Shown: positions 52,803 to 60,852 of the stretch, piece after piece
How the letters are laid out: every line of letters starts with the position of its first letter
Position numbering within the stretch: the stretch's first letter is position 1
NCBI GenBank assembly: GCA_010092885.1
Contig: JAADYX010000094.1
Location: 1 to 64,000, forward strand
Source of the DNA: Chloroflexota bacterium
Lineage (GTDB): Bacteria > Chloroflexota > Anaerolineae > Aggregatilineales > UBA3940
Reading direction: 5' to 3'
Length of the DNA stretch: 64,000 bases
Made by a program: the position numbers and the translations under genes
Notes under the pieces: generated by a model
The model's input: the letters and a program-made list of their open reading frames with translations, nothing else
What the model was told of the DNA's origin: nothing
Databases searched by the model: none

Positions 52803-53855
52803 ATGCGCTTTGCGATCGGTGTGGTATGTGTGTTCGCGGTTGGGTTGGTAGGCTGCCAGCCTGCCGCACCGCCAACCGCAGCCCCGGCAGCAGTCCCGCA
52901 ACCAACCCCACCCCCTGCCGATCCGCTCTCCCTGGCTGAAGCATTCGCGCAGGGCCGGAACGAATTTGACGCGACCCTACGTTTTCTGCAGGCAGCCGAT
53001 CCCACGCTGGACGATGCCGACCTGATCCGAGCCGCCAATGCAGCTGCCTTCGACGACCCTGACCGTACCCCACTGGAAGGCGGCCTGCTGCTGACTCGCG
53101 CCGATGAGCGCGCGGTGGTCGCCTACCCAAATGGCAGGGGGCTGGTTCTCTTTGACGACGGGGCACCGCCCGTGCAGCTTACACGCTGGGCATTGGATGT
53201 GATCGCCGTACAGGCTGTCTGGCTGCCTGATGAGGCAGGGATCAGCTATGTCACCCTGCGCGCCGATGGGGGCACAACCATCCACTACATCCTCGCGGCC
53301 CGGTCCGGATCTGGGTGGGAGGTCCGCTGGCACAGTGATGACAACCCGGACTGGTGGTTTAATGCCCGGGATGCACGTATCGCTGTTGCCCCTGATCTTT
53401 CCCGGCTGATCGTCACAGGGCAGGCCACCAACACCACCAACACCTTTGCCGAGTCGTTTAGCGATGTGACGCGGGATTTCACCCTACTGTGGGAGCGTGA
53501 CGAGGACAGCCGCTACCAGCCTGCGCTCACTGCCAGTGCCTTTGCCAGCCGCCAGGAATGGCTGTGGCGGGTCGCCGAACCTTCGGCCTATACCACACTG
53601 GTTGAATTTATCGAACGGCTGCGTCTCAGCGAGGTGGAAGAGGCCGCCGGGTTCACAGCCGACCCGAGTGTACTGGAGGATGCTTTGGACTTCGGGCTCG
53701 CGCTGCCGGAAAGACAGTTCATTGTGACGGCTGCTACCGAAACGCGCATTGAATTCCGGGACACACGCGGCGCATTCGTGGCAACATTCATCACGCCGCG
53801 GCGTTCCGGCGGGCCATGGCTGTTGACGGGTGTTCGCCCCTTGGGGGCCCAATGA
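52803..53855 (+). CDS. Uncharacterised lipoprotein
   Basis: The 350-residue protein has a lipoprotein signal peptide with Cys18 (GLVGC) and a Pro/Ala/Thr linker to about residue 40. The rest is a globular domain I do not recognise. It contains short beta-rich stretches such as LLTRADERAVVAYPNGRGLVLFDDG and DEAGISYVTLRADGGTTIHYILA, which resemble propeller-like or TolB-like repeats with weak spacing. It starts one base after the receiver stop and overlaps lipB by four bases, so it is in the same transcription unit. It may sit on the outer face of the membrane as a sensor accessory, but that is speculation. Confidence 0.75.
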   Translation: MRFAIGVVCVFAVGLVGCQPAAPPTAAPAAVPQPTPPPADPLSLAEAFAQGRNEFDATLRFLQAADPTLDDADLIRAANAAAFDDPDRTPLEGGLLLTRADERAVVAYPNGRGLVLFDDGAPPVQLTRWALDVIAVQAVWLPDEAGISYVTLRADGGTTIHYILAARSGSGWEVRWHSDDNPDWWFNARDARIAVAPDLSRLIVTGQATNTTNTFAESFSDVTRDFTLLWERDEDSRYQPALTASAFASRQEWLWRVAEPSAYTTLVEFIERLRLSEVEEAAGFTADPSVLEDALDFGLALPERQFIVTAATETRIEFRDTRGAFVATFITPRRSGGPWLLTGVRPLGAQ

Positions 53856-54523
53856 GGATCATCACCGCGGGCCAGGTGGACTATCAGCAGGCGTGGGCCT
53901 GGCAAAAGGACCTCGCCGCGCAGCGCGCCGCCAACACGATTCAGGATACGCTGCTTGTGTTGGCGCATCCACACACCTATACCATTGGGCGCTCAGGCTC
54001 ACGCGATAACCTGCTTCTCGATAAAGCGGTCTGCCGTGAACGCGGCATCACTGTGCTGGACGTCGACCGAGGCGGCGATATCACCTACCATGGCCCGGGC
54101 CAGCTGGTGGCCTATCCTATTCTCGATTTGGGCCAGCCACAGGCGGATGGGCGTCTGCTCAAAGCCGACTATGTGGGCTATCTGCGCCGTTTGGAAGACG
54201 TACTGATCGCCACTATTGCCGCGTTTGGGCTGCATGGCTTCCGCGAGGAAGGTTACACTGGTGTGTGGACGGGCAGCCCACCGGCCAAGATCGCGGCCAT
54301 TGGGGTGCGCGTCAATGCGAAAGGCATCAGTACGCACGGCATCGCCCTGAATATCGATCCGGATCTGAGCTACTTTGCCGGGATTATCCCGTGCGGCATC
54401 ACCGATCGTCCTGTAACATCTATGGGGCGCCTGTTGGGGGCCGACTGCCCACCGTGGGAGGCCGTCCAGGATGTGTTCATAGAGACCTTTATCAGCATGT
54501 TTCAGCATAAGGAGCAAGGATGA
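53852..54523 (+). CDS. lipB: Octanoyl-[acyl-carrier-protein] transferase
   Basis: The 223-residue LipB moves octanoyl groups from acyl carrier protein to lipoate-dependent enzymes. The core HPHTYTIGRSGSRDNLL, RGGDITYHGPGQLVAYPILDL, the catalytic lysine in AKIAAIGVRV and the nucleophilic cysteine in GIIPCGI are all present in order. The ATG overlaps the lipoprotein stop (ATGA), and its own stop overlaps the next start in the same way. I start at MRIITAGQVDYQ; earlier in-frame codons belong to the lipoprotein gene. lipA is not in the window. Confidence 0.95.
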   Translation: MRIITAGQVDYQQAWAWQKDLAAQRAANTIQDTLLVLAHPHTYTIGRSGSRDNLLLDKAVCRERGITVLDVDRGGDITYHGPGQLVAYPILDLGQPQADGRLLKADYVGYLRRLEDVLIATIAAFGLHGFREEGYTGVWTGSPPAKIAAIGVRVNAKGISTHGIALNIDPDLSYFAGIIPCGITDRPVTSMGRLLGADCPPWEAVQDVFIETFISMFQHKEQG

Positions 54524-55137
54524 CCGTACTGGTCCTCGTCCGCCATGGGGAAACGGATTGGAATGTCAACAGGTTGTTCCAGGGGCAGACCGATATTCCG
54601 CTCAACCAACGCGGAAAGCAGCAGGTCTTGCGCCTGCCCGAACGGCTGGCCGAATACGATATCGACGTTGCTTTCACAAGTGATCTGATGCGCGCGGCAG
54701 ATACCGCCACCGCCGCCGTCGCTGAGATGAATGGGCTTGATCTGCATCTGGAAACGCGCCTGCGCGAGGCCCACTTCGGCATCTTTGAGGGCCTTTCCTG
54801 GGAGGAGATCCAGCAGCGCTACCCGGAGGAGATCGAGCTGTGGATGCGCGACCGCAACAACGCGCCGCACGGGGCCGAACGCCGGGATGACTTTGCGGCG
54901 CGGGTCGAGAACTTCATGAACGAAGTGCGCTCCGAACGCCCGGAGCAAACTGTGCTGTGTGTGGCCCACGGCGGCTCATTGGGGATGATGGCCTGTATCG
55001 CTTTAGGCGTGAATACACAGTACCGGTGGCAGTTCCAGCTCAACAACGCATCCGTCTCAGAGATCACCCTCTTTGAGCACGGCGCGCTGCTAAATCTCTG
55101 GAACGATACCCGTCACATCCGTGACCTGATCGACTGA
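54520..55137 (+). CDS. Histidine phosphatase (phosphoglycerate mutase-like)
   Basis: The 205-residue protein has the RHGE signature at residues 8-11 (VLVRHGETDWNVNRLFQGQTD in two parts). The second arginine/glutamate lies in the FGIFEGLSWEEIQ region, and the second catalytic histidine is in VAHGGSLG. These form the phosphohistidine pocket of the cofactor-dependent mutase/phosphatase superfamily. The substrate is open: a phosphatase of the CobC/GpmB type is as likely as a mutase. It overlaps lipB by four bases and ends the transcription unit that began upstream. Confidence 0.9.
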   Translation: MTVLVLVRHGETDWNVNRLFQGQTDIPLNQRGKQQVLRLPERLAEYDIDVAFTSDLMRAADTATAAVAEMNGLDLHLETRLREAHFGIFEGLSWEEIQQRYPEEIELWMRDRNNAPHGAERRDDFAARVENFMNEVRSERPEQTVLCVAHGGSLGMMACIALGVNTQYRWQFQLNNASVSEITLFEHGALLNLWNDTRHIRDLID

Positions 55138-55149
55138 GCCCAAGGCCCT

Positions 55150-56337
55150 TTACACCAACCAGAGTGATTCTTGTGGAGTGGAAAGCCACTCCGCGCCTTT
55201 TTCCGTGACAAGTACGTTCTCTTCCAGGCCGATGTAGCCGTAGTTCTCAACAAAGACACCCAGCTCAATGGCAAAGACATTTCCGGCTTCGATTACGCCG
55301 TAGGGGGTTTGGCCGTAGCGCTCCCAGCGCGGGCCGAGTACGGTGGCTCCATCGTGAGCCATGCGCCCCACATGGTGACCAAAGGCAAACTCGTAAGCCG
55401 GATAGCCCGTATCGATCAGAGTCTGCCGGGCTGCTTCATCAATCTGCCAGCCGTGCACACCCGGCTTAAGCGCATCAAAGCCAGTCGTCAGCGCCAGTCG
55501 GGCCGCGTTGAACGCCGCGCGCACTTCTTCAGGCGCGTCATCCTCGCCTTCACGCCGGATGTACCATACGCGCTGCAAGTCCGCGCAGAAGCCGTTCTCT
55601 TTCACGCCAAAATCCATGTGGACCAGTGTGCCAGGAGTGACAGCGTAGTCGGGTGAAGGGCCCGCATGCCCTACCGGTGAGTCCGGCCCACAGGAAACGG
55701 TCGGACAGTAGTCATAGTCCCACGCGGTGCCCAACCGCTTCTCATTGATCAGGTCGTGCACAAAGGCACCGATCGCCGCTTCCGTCTGGCCAGGCTTGAT
55801 CTGCGCGCCGACCTGTTCAAAGATGCCCTCGGTGGTCTTCACCGCCTGTCTGATGCGTTCCAGCTCCTGCGGGGACTTGCGACCACGAAGCGCCGAAATG
55901 ATCGCCTCAGCCGAGACAAAACGTTCATCCAGTCCGGTATCCTGTAGGTAGCGGCTCAGCAGCTTCATCAGACCGTGGCTCAGACCGTCAGCGGCCACAT
56001 CGTTTTCTGAGTAGTTGAGGGCAATAGTCTGCGGGTTGAGCGCCATCAGCACACGCACCAACTCATTGCGGATGCCCTCCACATAGCCGGTCACTTCCCT
56101 ATAAGCGCCGAGCCGTTCAATATTCTCCCGGTCGTGCTTGCCGACTATCGCGTAATGGCTGCCTTCTCTCGTCACGATGAACGCTGACTGCCAGACCATT
56201 TCCATGCCCGCAATAAGGTCGAGGGCAGGGTCCGGGGTCAGCACGGTTTCACGCACAAATGTGAGCCACACATCGACGTTATGCTCGTCGAGGATGGCCG
56301 CCGCCTGGTCAAGCTTTTCCTGTATGATGCTGGGCAT
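55150..56337 (-). CDS. M24 family aminopeptidase (Xaa-Pro-type)
   Basis: The 395-residue protein has an N-terminal creatinase-like domain (about residues 1-150) and a pita-bread M24 domain. Metal ligands are placed in VHMDFGVKENGFCADLQR (Asp pair), GHHVGRM (His) and the late Glu residues in VFAIELGVFVENYGYIGLEENVLVT (cited in part). It probably removes N-terminal residues ahead of proline or acts on dipeptides in the cytoplasm. It follows the jag gene by nine bases and so may be the last gene of the rpmH operon. GAGG lies eight bases before the ATG. Confidence 0.88.
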   Translation of the reverse strand: MPSIIQEKLDQAAAILDEHNVDVWLTFVRETVLTPDPALDLIAGMEMVWQSAFIVTREGSHYAIVGKHDRENIERLGAYREVTGYVEGIRNELVRVLMALNPQTIALNYSENDVAADGLSHGLMKLLSRYLQDTGLDERFVSAEAIISALRGRKSPQELERIRQAVKTTEGIFEQVGAQIKPGQTEAAIGAFVHDLINEKRLGTAWDYDYCPTVSCGPDSPVGHAGPSPDYAVTPGTLVHMDFGVKENGFCADLQRVWYIRREGEDDAPEEVRAAFNAARLALTTGFDALKPGVHGWQIDEAARQTLIDTGYPAYEFAFGHHVGRMAHDGATVLGPRWERYGQTPYGVIEAGNVFAIELGVFVENYGYIGLEENVLVTEKGAEWLSTPQESLWLV

Positions 56338-56346
56338 CCGGGTACC

Positions 56347-57216
56347 TCACACGTTGGGGATGATGGTCACGCGCCGCTTGTTGCCCGAGCCCACGCTCTC
56401 CGTGGAAACCTCGTTGTGGTTGCGCAGCGCCATGTGGATAATGCGCCGTTCGTTGGGCGGCATCGGCTCCAGCGTGACGGTCCGGCCCATGCGGGTTGCC
56501 TGCCGTGCCATCCGCTCGGCGAGTTTGCGCAGGCTGGCCTCACGACGCGCCTTGTAGCCCTCTACATCAATGATGATATCAACGCGCCGCTGCAGCTGGC
56601 GGCTGACAATCAGCCGGGCCAAGTATTGAAGCGCCTCCAGCGTCTCACCCTTTTTTCCGATCAACGAGCCCAGATCCGCCCCGCGTACATCCAGCACCCA
56701 CGGGCTCTCCGGGTCGTCGATGTTCTCAGCATCGATATGCACGTTTGCCCGGTAGCCCATGCGATCCACGATGCCGCCGATCACCTCCCGCGCGATCATG
56801 GCTTCCTCATCGATCACACCGGTTGGCTCGGAGGCGAACGTTGCCGGGGCGGGCGATGGCATAGGGACGCCCTCCTCGACTGGTTCTTCCTCGGGTTCGG
56901 GAAGCTCATCGAGGTCTTCTTCCTCGATCACTTCCTGATAAGCCTCAGCCGGTTCGCCGGGCTCCGGCATGTCGACCTGTTCGGGCTGCGCGGCAGGGGG
57001 TTCTGGCTCAGGGGGAGGTGTGGGCTGTCGCCGTGGTGGCCTGAGCGGCGTCAGCCGGACTTCTGCCCGGCGGCTCCCCATACCAAGAATGCCAGGGCTT
57101 CCCTCATCGACGATTTCAACGATCACGTCGGTTCGGGAGAGCCCTAGTTGATTCAGGCCCGTCTGGATGGCCTCTTCCACACTTGGGCCACTCGCATCAA
57201 TGGGTGTCATATCCAT
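56347..57216 (-). CDS. jag: Jag/KhpB RNA-binding protein
   Basis: The 289-residue protein has a Jag-N domain at the N-terminus (EEAIQTGLNQLGLSRTDVIVEIVDEGSPGILG, cited in part). A long Pro/Glu-rich acidic linker follows (about residues 45-120). A type II KH domain with GSLIGKKGETLEALQYL then leads to an R3H domain with NERRIIHMALRN. KhpB proteins bind small and messenger RNAs with KhpA and affect cell division and envelope growth. It lies 16 bases downstream of yidC, the standard place. AAGGA precedes the ATG. Confidence 0.94.
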   Translation of the reverse strand: MDMTPIDASGPSVEEAIQTGLNQLGLSRTDVIVEIVDEGSPGILGMGSRRAEVRLTPLRPPRRQPTPPPEPEPPAAQPEQVDMPEPGEPAEAYQEVIEEEDLDELPEPEEEPVEEGVPMPSPAPATFASEPTGVIDEEAMIAREVIGGIVDRMGYRANVHIDAENIDDPESPWVLDVRGADLGSLIGKKGETLEALQYLARLIVSRQLQRRVDIIIDVEGYKARREASLRKLAERMARQATRMGRTVTLEPMPPNERRIIHMALRNHNEVSTESVGSGNKRRVTIIPNV

Positions 57217-57232
57217 TGGGGGTGTCCTTCAG

Positions 57233-58102
57233 TTACTTGCTCCGCGACCGGCTCTTACTCTTGCTTTTGCTCTTACTCCGGCTCCTCGATCGGCTGCTGC
57301 CCCGCCCACGCTGTGGCTGTTCTTCTTCCTGTTGTGGTAGGCCTAAAAAGCCCGCCAAACTGAAACTGCCATCCTCCGTACCAAAGAGGTTCTGCAAACT
57401 GGCTCGCCCCAATACCGCATATTGTGCGATACCGATCACGTTGGATGTGACCCAGTAGATCGACAGACCCGCTGGGAACACCGTTGAATAGAAGCCAATC
57501 AGCAGGGGCATCATCAGCTGGAGCGAGCGCGTCATCGCTGCCTGCTGAGGATCCGTGGAGGGCGGCGTCAGCAGCCGCTGTGAGAGGAATGTGGTCGCCA
57601 CAACCAGGATGGGCAGGATCAGCCGGTTCGGGGCAGAGAGATCCAACCCCAACACGCGGCTTTCAAGCGGCAGCAGCGAAATCGGATCCGGCAGGAAGGC
57701 CGGTACATTATAATAAATATGCTGCGACAGATCGATGATCTGCAGCGGTGTGGCTGCCAACGACCGCGTGATCGCCTGGTACAACCCGATCAGGATGGGC
57801 AGCTGTACCAGGGTCGGCAGGCAGCCTCCCAACGGGTTGATGCCGTGCTCGCGGTACAGTTCCATGACTTGCGCCTGCATTGTTTCCGGGTCGTCTTTGT
57901 ACTTCTCCCGGATTTTCTGCATCTTCGGCTGGATTTCCTGCATGCCCGTGGTGGACTTCACCTGCCGTGCGGTCAGCGGGAACAGCGCCATACGAATGAG
58001 CACCGTCAAGATGACGAGAGCGATCAGGTAGTTGTTGCCAAAGATACCGTACAGCCATATCAGAAGGTTGACCAGAGGGTCAAGGATGAGCAGGTTCCAC
58101 AT
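57233..58102 (-). CDS. yidC: Membrane protein insertase YidC
   Basis: The 289-residue YidC/Oxa1-type insertase is the short form without a periplasmic P1 domain. The first membrane helix begins at the N-terminus. ALFPLTARQVKSTTGMQEIQPKMQKIREKYKDDPETMQ (cited in part) is the cytoplasmic hairpin. The hydrophilic-groove arginine is expected in the LIRMALFPLT segment. PLGGCLPTLVQLPILIGLYQAI and FPAGLSIYWVTSN mark the core. The C-terminus is a Ser/Arg/Lys dipeptide-repeat tail (about residues 268-289), positively charged and likely to touch the ribosome. It lies between the propeller lipoprotein and jag. Confidence 0.95.
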   Translation of the reverse strand: MWNLLILDPLVNLLIWLYGIFGNNYLIALVILTVLIRMALFPLTARQVKSTTGMQEIQPKMQKIREKYKDDPETMQAQVMELYREHGINPLGGCLPTLVQLPILIGLYQAITRSLAATPLQIIDLSQHIYYNVPAFLPDPISLLPLESRVLGLDLSAPNRLILPILVVATTFLSQRLLTPPSTDPQQAAMTRSLQLMMPLLIGFYSTVFPAGLSIYWVTSNVIGIAQYAVLGRASLQNLFGTEDGSFSLAGFLGLPQQEEEQPQRGRGSSRSRSRSKSKSKSKSRSRSK

Positions 58103-58132
58103 GAGATCTACCTGTTTCTCTCCATAGGTGCT

Positions 58133-59338
58133 TTAACGCGGCTCAAATGCCCAGTCTTCGAGCATGGACTCGCGGTCGTAGGCGACTAGTAAATTGCTGC
58201 CCTGCTGCTGATGAGACCCAACAACGATGTTGCCAGCAAACAACACAGGCGATGTATACACAGGCATAGGCCGCACCTCTTCACCAGTTTGGAAGAACAG
58301 GAAACGCAGCTCATACACATTCTCGATGGTGGTCGGTTGGGTAACCAGATCGCCGGATGATACCTCCAGCTGGTACAGCCGGGTATCCTCTGAGGCGATG
58401 TAGATCACACTCCCCTCCACTGTGTCACCATTCTCCTCTTCGGAAGCTAGCGCATCAACCAAAAGCGGCTGCCCCACAACCGGCCCGTCGGTCGGGAAGG
58501 TCCAGACCTCCTCCCCGGTTGTCAGGTTCAGCGCGAACACAGTGCCATCCAGATCCGCGCCGATCACCAAGTTGGCCTCTTCAGCGATGATCGGGCTGCT
58601 GAAGATCCAGTTGTCTGTTGGATATTCCCACAGGACCTCCTGCGTCTCAACATCCAGAGCATACATCAAAGTGTTAAGGCTGCCGAAGTACAGCACACCG
58701 TTATGCAGCGTGGGCGTGTTGACAATTGCTGCGATGCGGTCGGCGGAAGGTACATCTACATCCGGGAAGCGCCACAGTTCGGAGCCATCCTCGGCATCAA
58801 CCGCATACACATGCCGGTCCAGTGACGTGATGTAGAGTGTGCCGTTATCCAGAACAGGAGTGGACCAGATGCTGCGGTCAGCCGAAAAGCGCCAGACTTC
58901 CTCGCCGCTTGCCTTGTCGATGGCATAGAGCACACCGTTTACAGCCGCAGCGAATACATAGTCCTCACCGATGGTCGCGCCACCAATGAAGCGTGCGTTG
59001 TTCGTCATGAAGCTCCACAGTTCAGTACCGCGCTCCGGATCAAGCGCAAAAATGGCATTGCTGTAGTCTGTGATGACAAGCAGCCCCTCTTCAACTGCGG
59101 GGGCCGCGAAAAAGTTCTGGTTGTTACTGGGGGACTCTGGGAAGGACCACAGCTGGCGGCCCTGATCATCAACCGCATGCACCTGGCCGCGGTTGGCGAC
59201 ATACAGAATCTCGTTGTGAACCGTCATGCCGGGCCAACTTCCACCCGAAAGCAGAGTCTGGCGATCACCGCCGCCGCCCAGGCAGCCCGTCAACAGGGTC
59301 AGGGCGAGTACCAGCAGCGCGCCTTTATACAGTCGCAT
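58133..59338 (-). CDS. PQQ-like propeller lipoprotein (BamB-like repeats) in the yidC operon
   Basis: The 401-residue protein has a lipoprotein signal peptide ending LTGC (Cys19). It continues with repeated beta-propeller blades of the PQQ/BamB type. Repeats such as LYAIDKASGEEVWRF, VYAVDAEDGSELWRF, MYALDVETQEVLWEY, VFALNLTTGEEVWTF and IFALDPERGTELWSF follow the (V/L)YA.D...G...W.(F/Y) pattern. It is predicted to sit on the outer face of the membrane. Its start shares one base with the yidD stop (TAATG), and yidC follows 30 bases later. A role in handling newly inserted or secreted proteins is inferred from position and from BamB. Confidence 0.88.
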   Translation of the reverse strand: MRLYKGALLVLALTLLTGCLGGGGDRQTLLSGGSWPGMTVHNEILYVANRGQVHAVDDQGRQLWSFPESPSNNQNFFAAPAVEEGLLVITDYSNAIFALDPERGTELWSFMTNNARFIGGATIGEDYVFAAAVNGVLYAIDKASGEEVWRFSADRSIWSTPVLDNGTLYITSLDRHVYAVDAEDGSELWRFPDVDVPSADRIAAIVNTPTLHNGVLYFGSLNTLMYALDVETQEVLWEYPTDNWIFSSPIIAEEANLVIGADLDGTVFALNLTTGEEVWTFPTDGPVVGQPLLVDALASEEENGDTVEGSVIYIASEDTRLYQLEVSSGDLVTQPTTIENVYELRFLFFQTGEEVRPMPVYTSPVLFAGNIVVGSHQQQGSNLLVAYDRESMLEDWAFEPR

Positions 59339-59562
59339 TAGAAATGAAACTCCTCAGGGACAGGGTCGTGACCGCCCGGGTGGAGAGGATGGCAGCGCGA
59401 GATGCGCTTGACCGCCAGCCATCCGCCGCGAAGAACGCCAAAACGCTCAATCGCCTCATAGCCGTAGCGCGAACAGGTCGGGTAGAACCGGCAGGAGGGC
59501 GGCAGGGCGGGCGATATGAATTTCTGATAGAAGCGAATAATACCAAGGATAACAACCTTCAT
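59338..59562 (-). CDS. yidD: Membrane protein insertion efficiency factor YidD
   Basis: The 74-residue YidD carries the invariant [32 protein letters not shown] segment (cited in part), with the C-x4/5-C pair, and a C-terminal [12 protein letters not shown]. It helps YidC-dependent insertion. The ATG overlaps the rnpA stop by four bases, and the stop shares a base with the next gene's start. Confidence 0.95.
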   Translation of the reverse strand: MKVVILGIIRFYQKFISPALPPSCRFYPTCSRYGYEAIERFGVLRGGWLAVKRISRCHPLHPGGHDPVPEEFHF

Positions 59563-59897
59563 AACAATCCTGCTTGAGCTAACAGGTGATCGATCTCTTT
59601 TTCCAGTTCCCGGTGTGCGGCACCTACCGCACCCTGATAGCCGATCAGCACGGCGTCTGCGCTTGCAGCCTGCATCAATGGTAGACGCAGACGGATGATC
59701 GCGCGCATGCGCCGTCGCATCCGGTTGCGTGTGACGGCATTGCCGACTTTGCGCGTTACGATGAAACCAAAACGAACACGGCCCAACTGCGTTGGGGCGA
59801 TTGAAAGGGTGAGCAGTCTGCCCCGCCAGCGTTTCCCTTCCCGACGCAGCCGGTCGAATGCCTCTCGGCTGCGCAGTCTATTCTCGCGGGGCAGCAT
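59559..59897 (-). CDS. rnpA: Ribonuclease P protein component
   Basis: The 112-residue protein is the basic cofactor of RNase P, which processes the 5' ends of precursor tRNAs. [24 protein letters not shown] (in parts) opens it, and the RNR-type motif [15 protein letters not shown] is conserved. It begins seven bases after the rpmH stop and overlaps yidD by four bases. Confidence 0.95.
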   Translation of the reverse strand: MLPRENRLRSREAFDRLRREGKRWRGRLLTLSIAPTQLGRVRFGFIVTRKVGNAVTRNRMRRRMRAIIRLRLPLMQAASADAVLIGYQGAVGAAHRELEKEIDHLLAQAGLL

Positions 59898-59904
59898 CAG
59901 ATTC

Positions 59905-60078
59905 TCACGAATTCCAGTTCGTCTTCTTCACGTGGTTGCGCTTGGGCGTCAGGTTGTGACGACCCTTGGCACGGCGGCGCTTGAGAACCTTTCGGCCCCC
60001 TTTTGACTTCATGCGCTTGCGGAAGCCATGCACGCGTGCACGACGACGCTTCTTAGGTTGATACGTACGCTTGGGCAT
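59905..60078 (-). CDS. rpmH: 50S ribosomal protein L34
   Basis: This short gene of 57 codons encodes L34. The start [20 protein letters not shown] is followed by [20 protein letters not shown], a perfect family match. The C-terminus is extended by about 12 residues over the common 44-46-residue L34, ending in VKKTNWNS. It lies at the head of rpmH-rnpA-yidD-lipoprotein-yidC-jag and has a consensus promoter upstream. The GAGG ribosome-binding site is eight bases before the ATG. Confidence 0.97.
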   Translation of the reverse strand: MPKRTYQPKKRRRARVHGFRKRMKSKGGRKVLKRRRAKGRHNLTPKRNHVKKTNWNS

Positions 60079-60108
60079 TTTGGTTTCACCTCGCTAACAC
60101 AAGTGATG

Positions 60109-60130
60109 CCGCCCCGTAAGTGCGGGGCGG
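60109..60130 (-). other. Leader hairpin of the rpmH operon
   Basis: CCGCCCCG and CGGGGCGG form a perfect 8-bp stem with a six-base loop in the rpmH 5' leader, 31 bases upstream of the start codon. It has no T-tract on either side, so it is not a standard terminator. Confidence 0.6.
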
Positions 60131-60157
60131 TAAGGAGTGTACAACTTGCGTTGAGAG

Positions 60158-60186
60158 ATTATAGCGCGCGCCCGGACCACGGTCAA
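60158..60186 (-). promoter_or_regulatory. rpmH operon promoter
   Basis: On the minus strand TTGACC, a 17-bp spacer and a perfect TATAAT make a near-consensus promoter. The -35 overlaps the last four bases of the SWIM-protein gene. Transcription would start about 75 bases upstream of rpmH. Confidence 0.85.
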
Positions 60187-60719
60187 AGCACGGGCCGCGC
60201 GGATACGGCCTTAAAGGTCCACACATCCCGGTTGAGCAGCAGATCGATCAGCGCTGACCGGCTGTATACTTCCGGGATGAGATCCAGGGCTGTGGCAATG
60301 TGCTTGCAGATCAGCCGGTGGCGCGCGGCGAACGTGTAGTATCGGCAGTCACAGGCCAGAGCCTGCCGGCCCAAATCGATGATCACATCATGGCCGCGCA
60401 TCGTGTAGGCCCAGCGCCGGGGTGTGCCTTCCAGCAGAACCGCCCGCTGCCGGTCGATATGATCCAGCCGGGGTTTGCCTGCCGAAAGGCGGTCATAGGC
60501 CGGATCGTGCAGCAGCAGCTCAAGCAGATCGGCGGTTGTGTAGCTGCCATACTTGGCGGCAACCAGGCCATCAAACAGGGCACGTGCGGGGACATGCCGC
60601 TTCAAGCGCCCGACCAGCTGTTTTCGGCTGAGCCCTGGCACGCGCTTCAGACCATGCCGGTCCGCGATGTAAACTAACGCTGCAATGTCAGCTTCCGTTA
60701 AGAGTCTGTCTATTATCAT
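60183..60719 (-). CDS. SWIM zinc-finger protein
   Basis: The 178-residue protein has a short helical N-terminal region resembling a SAP or HeH motif (LSRKQLVGRLKRHVP, about residues 30-44) and a second helical stretch. The SWIM zinc finger reads CDC, a 13-residue gap, then CKH (about residues 124-142, CDCRYYTFAARHRLICKH), the CxCx(n)CxH pattern that binds DNA or protein. It has an excellent GAGGTGAT ribosome-binding site. It sits between rpmH and dnaN, where many bacteria have dnaA. The function is unknown; a DNA-related role is a reasonable guess from the finger and position. Confidence 0.8.
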   Translation of the reverse strand: MIIDRLLTEADIAALVYIADRHGLKRVPGLSRKQLVGRLKRHVPARALFDGLVAAKYGSYTTADLLELLLHDPAYDRLSAGKPRLDHIDRQRAVLLEGTPRRWAYTMRGHDVIIDLGRQALACDCRYYTFAARHRLICKHIATALDLIPEVYSRSALIDLLLNRDVWTFKAVSARPVL

Positions 60720-60741
60720 ACCATCACCTCACACATAGTAT

Positions 60742-60769
60742 ATCATAGTCTTGTGGCACGTTCTGTCAC
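60742..60769 (-). promoter_or_regulatory. Promoter of the SWIM-protein gene
   Basis: On the minus strand GTGACA, a 16-bp spacer and TATGAT lie about 25 bases upstream of the SWIM gene start. It is divergent from the dnaN promoter, with only 14 bases between the two -35 elements. Confidence 0.6.
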
Positions 60770-60783
60770 AGATTGCCCATGGG

Positions 60784-60812
60784 TTGAGTCAATACAACAA
60801 CTGTTGTATACT
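60784..60812 (+). promoter_or_regulatory. dnaN promoter with palindromic spacer
   Basis: TTGAGT (60784-60789), a 17-bp spacer and TATACT (60807-60812) form a good promoter 40 bases before dnaN. The inverted repeat TACAACA-AC-TGTTGTA (60793-60808) fills the spacer and reaches the first two bases of the -10. A bound protein there would block RNA polymerase. The 9-bp direct repeat TTGACCTAT also occurs twice in the leader (60823-60831 and 60846-60854). Confidence 0.65.
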
Positions 60813-60852
60813 CGCATCAAATTTGACCTATCTACCTAGAAAGAGTTGACCT

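Noticed and set aside
60720..60852. Replication origin with DnaA boxes
   Set aside because: The gene context suggested it, but I found no TTATCCACA or close variants and no AT-rich unwinding element, so I do not annotate an origin.
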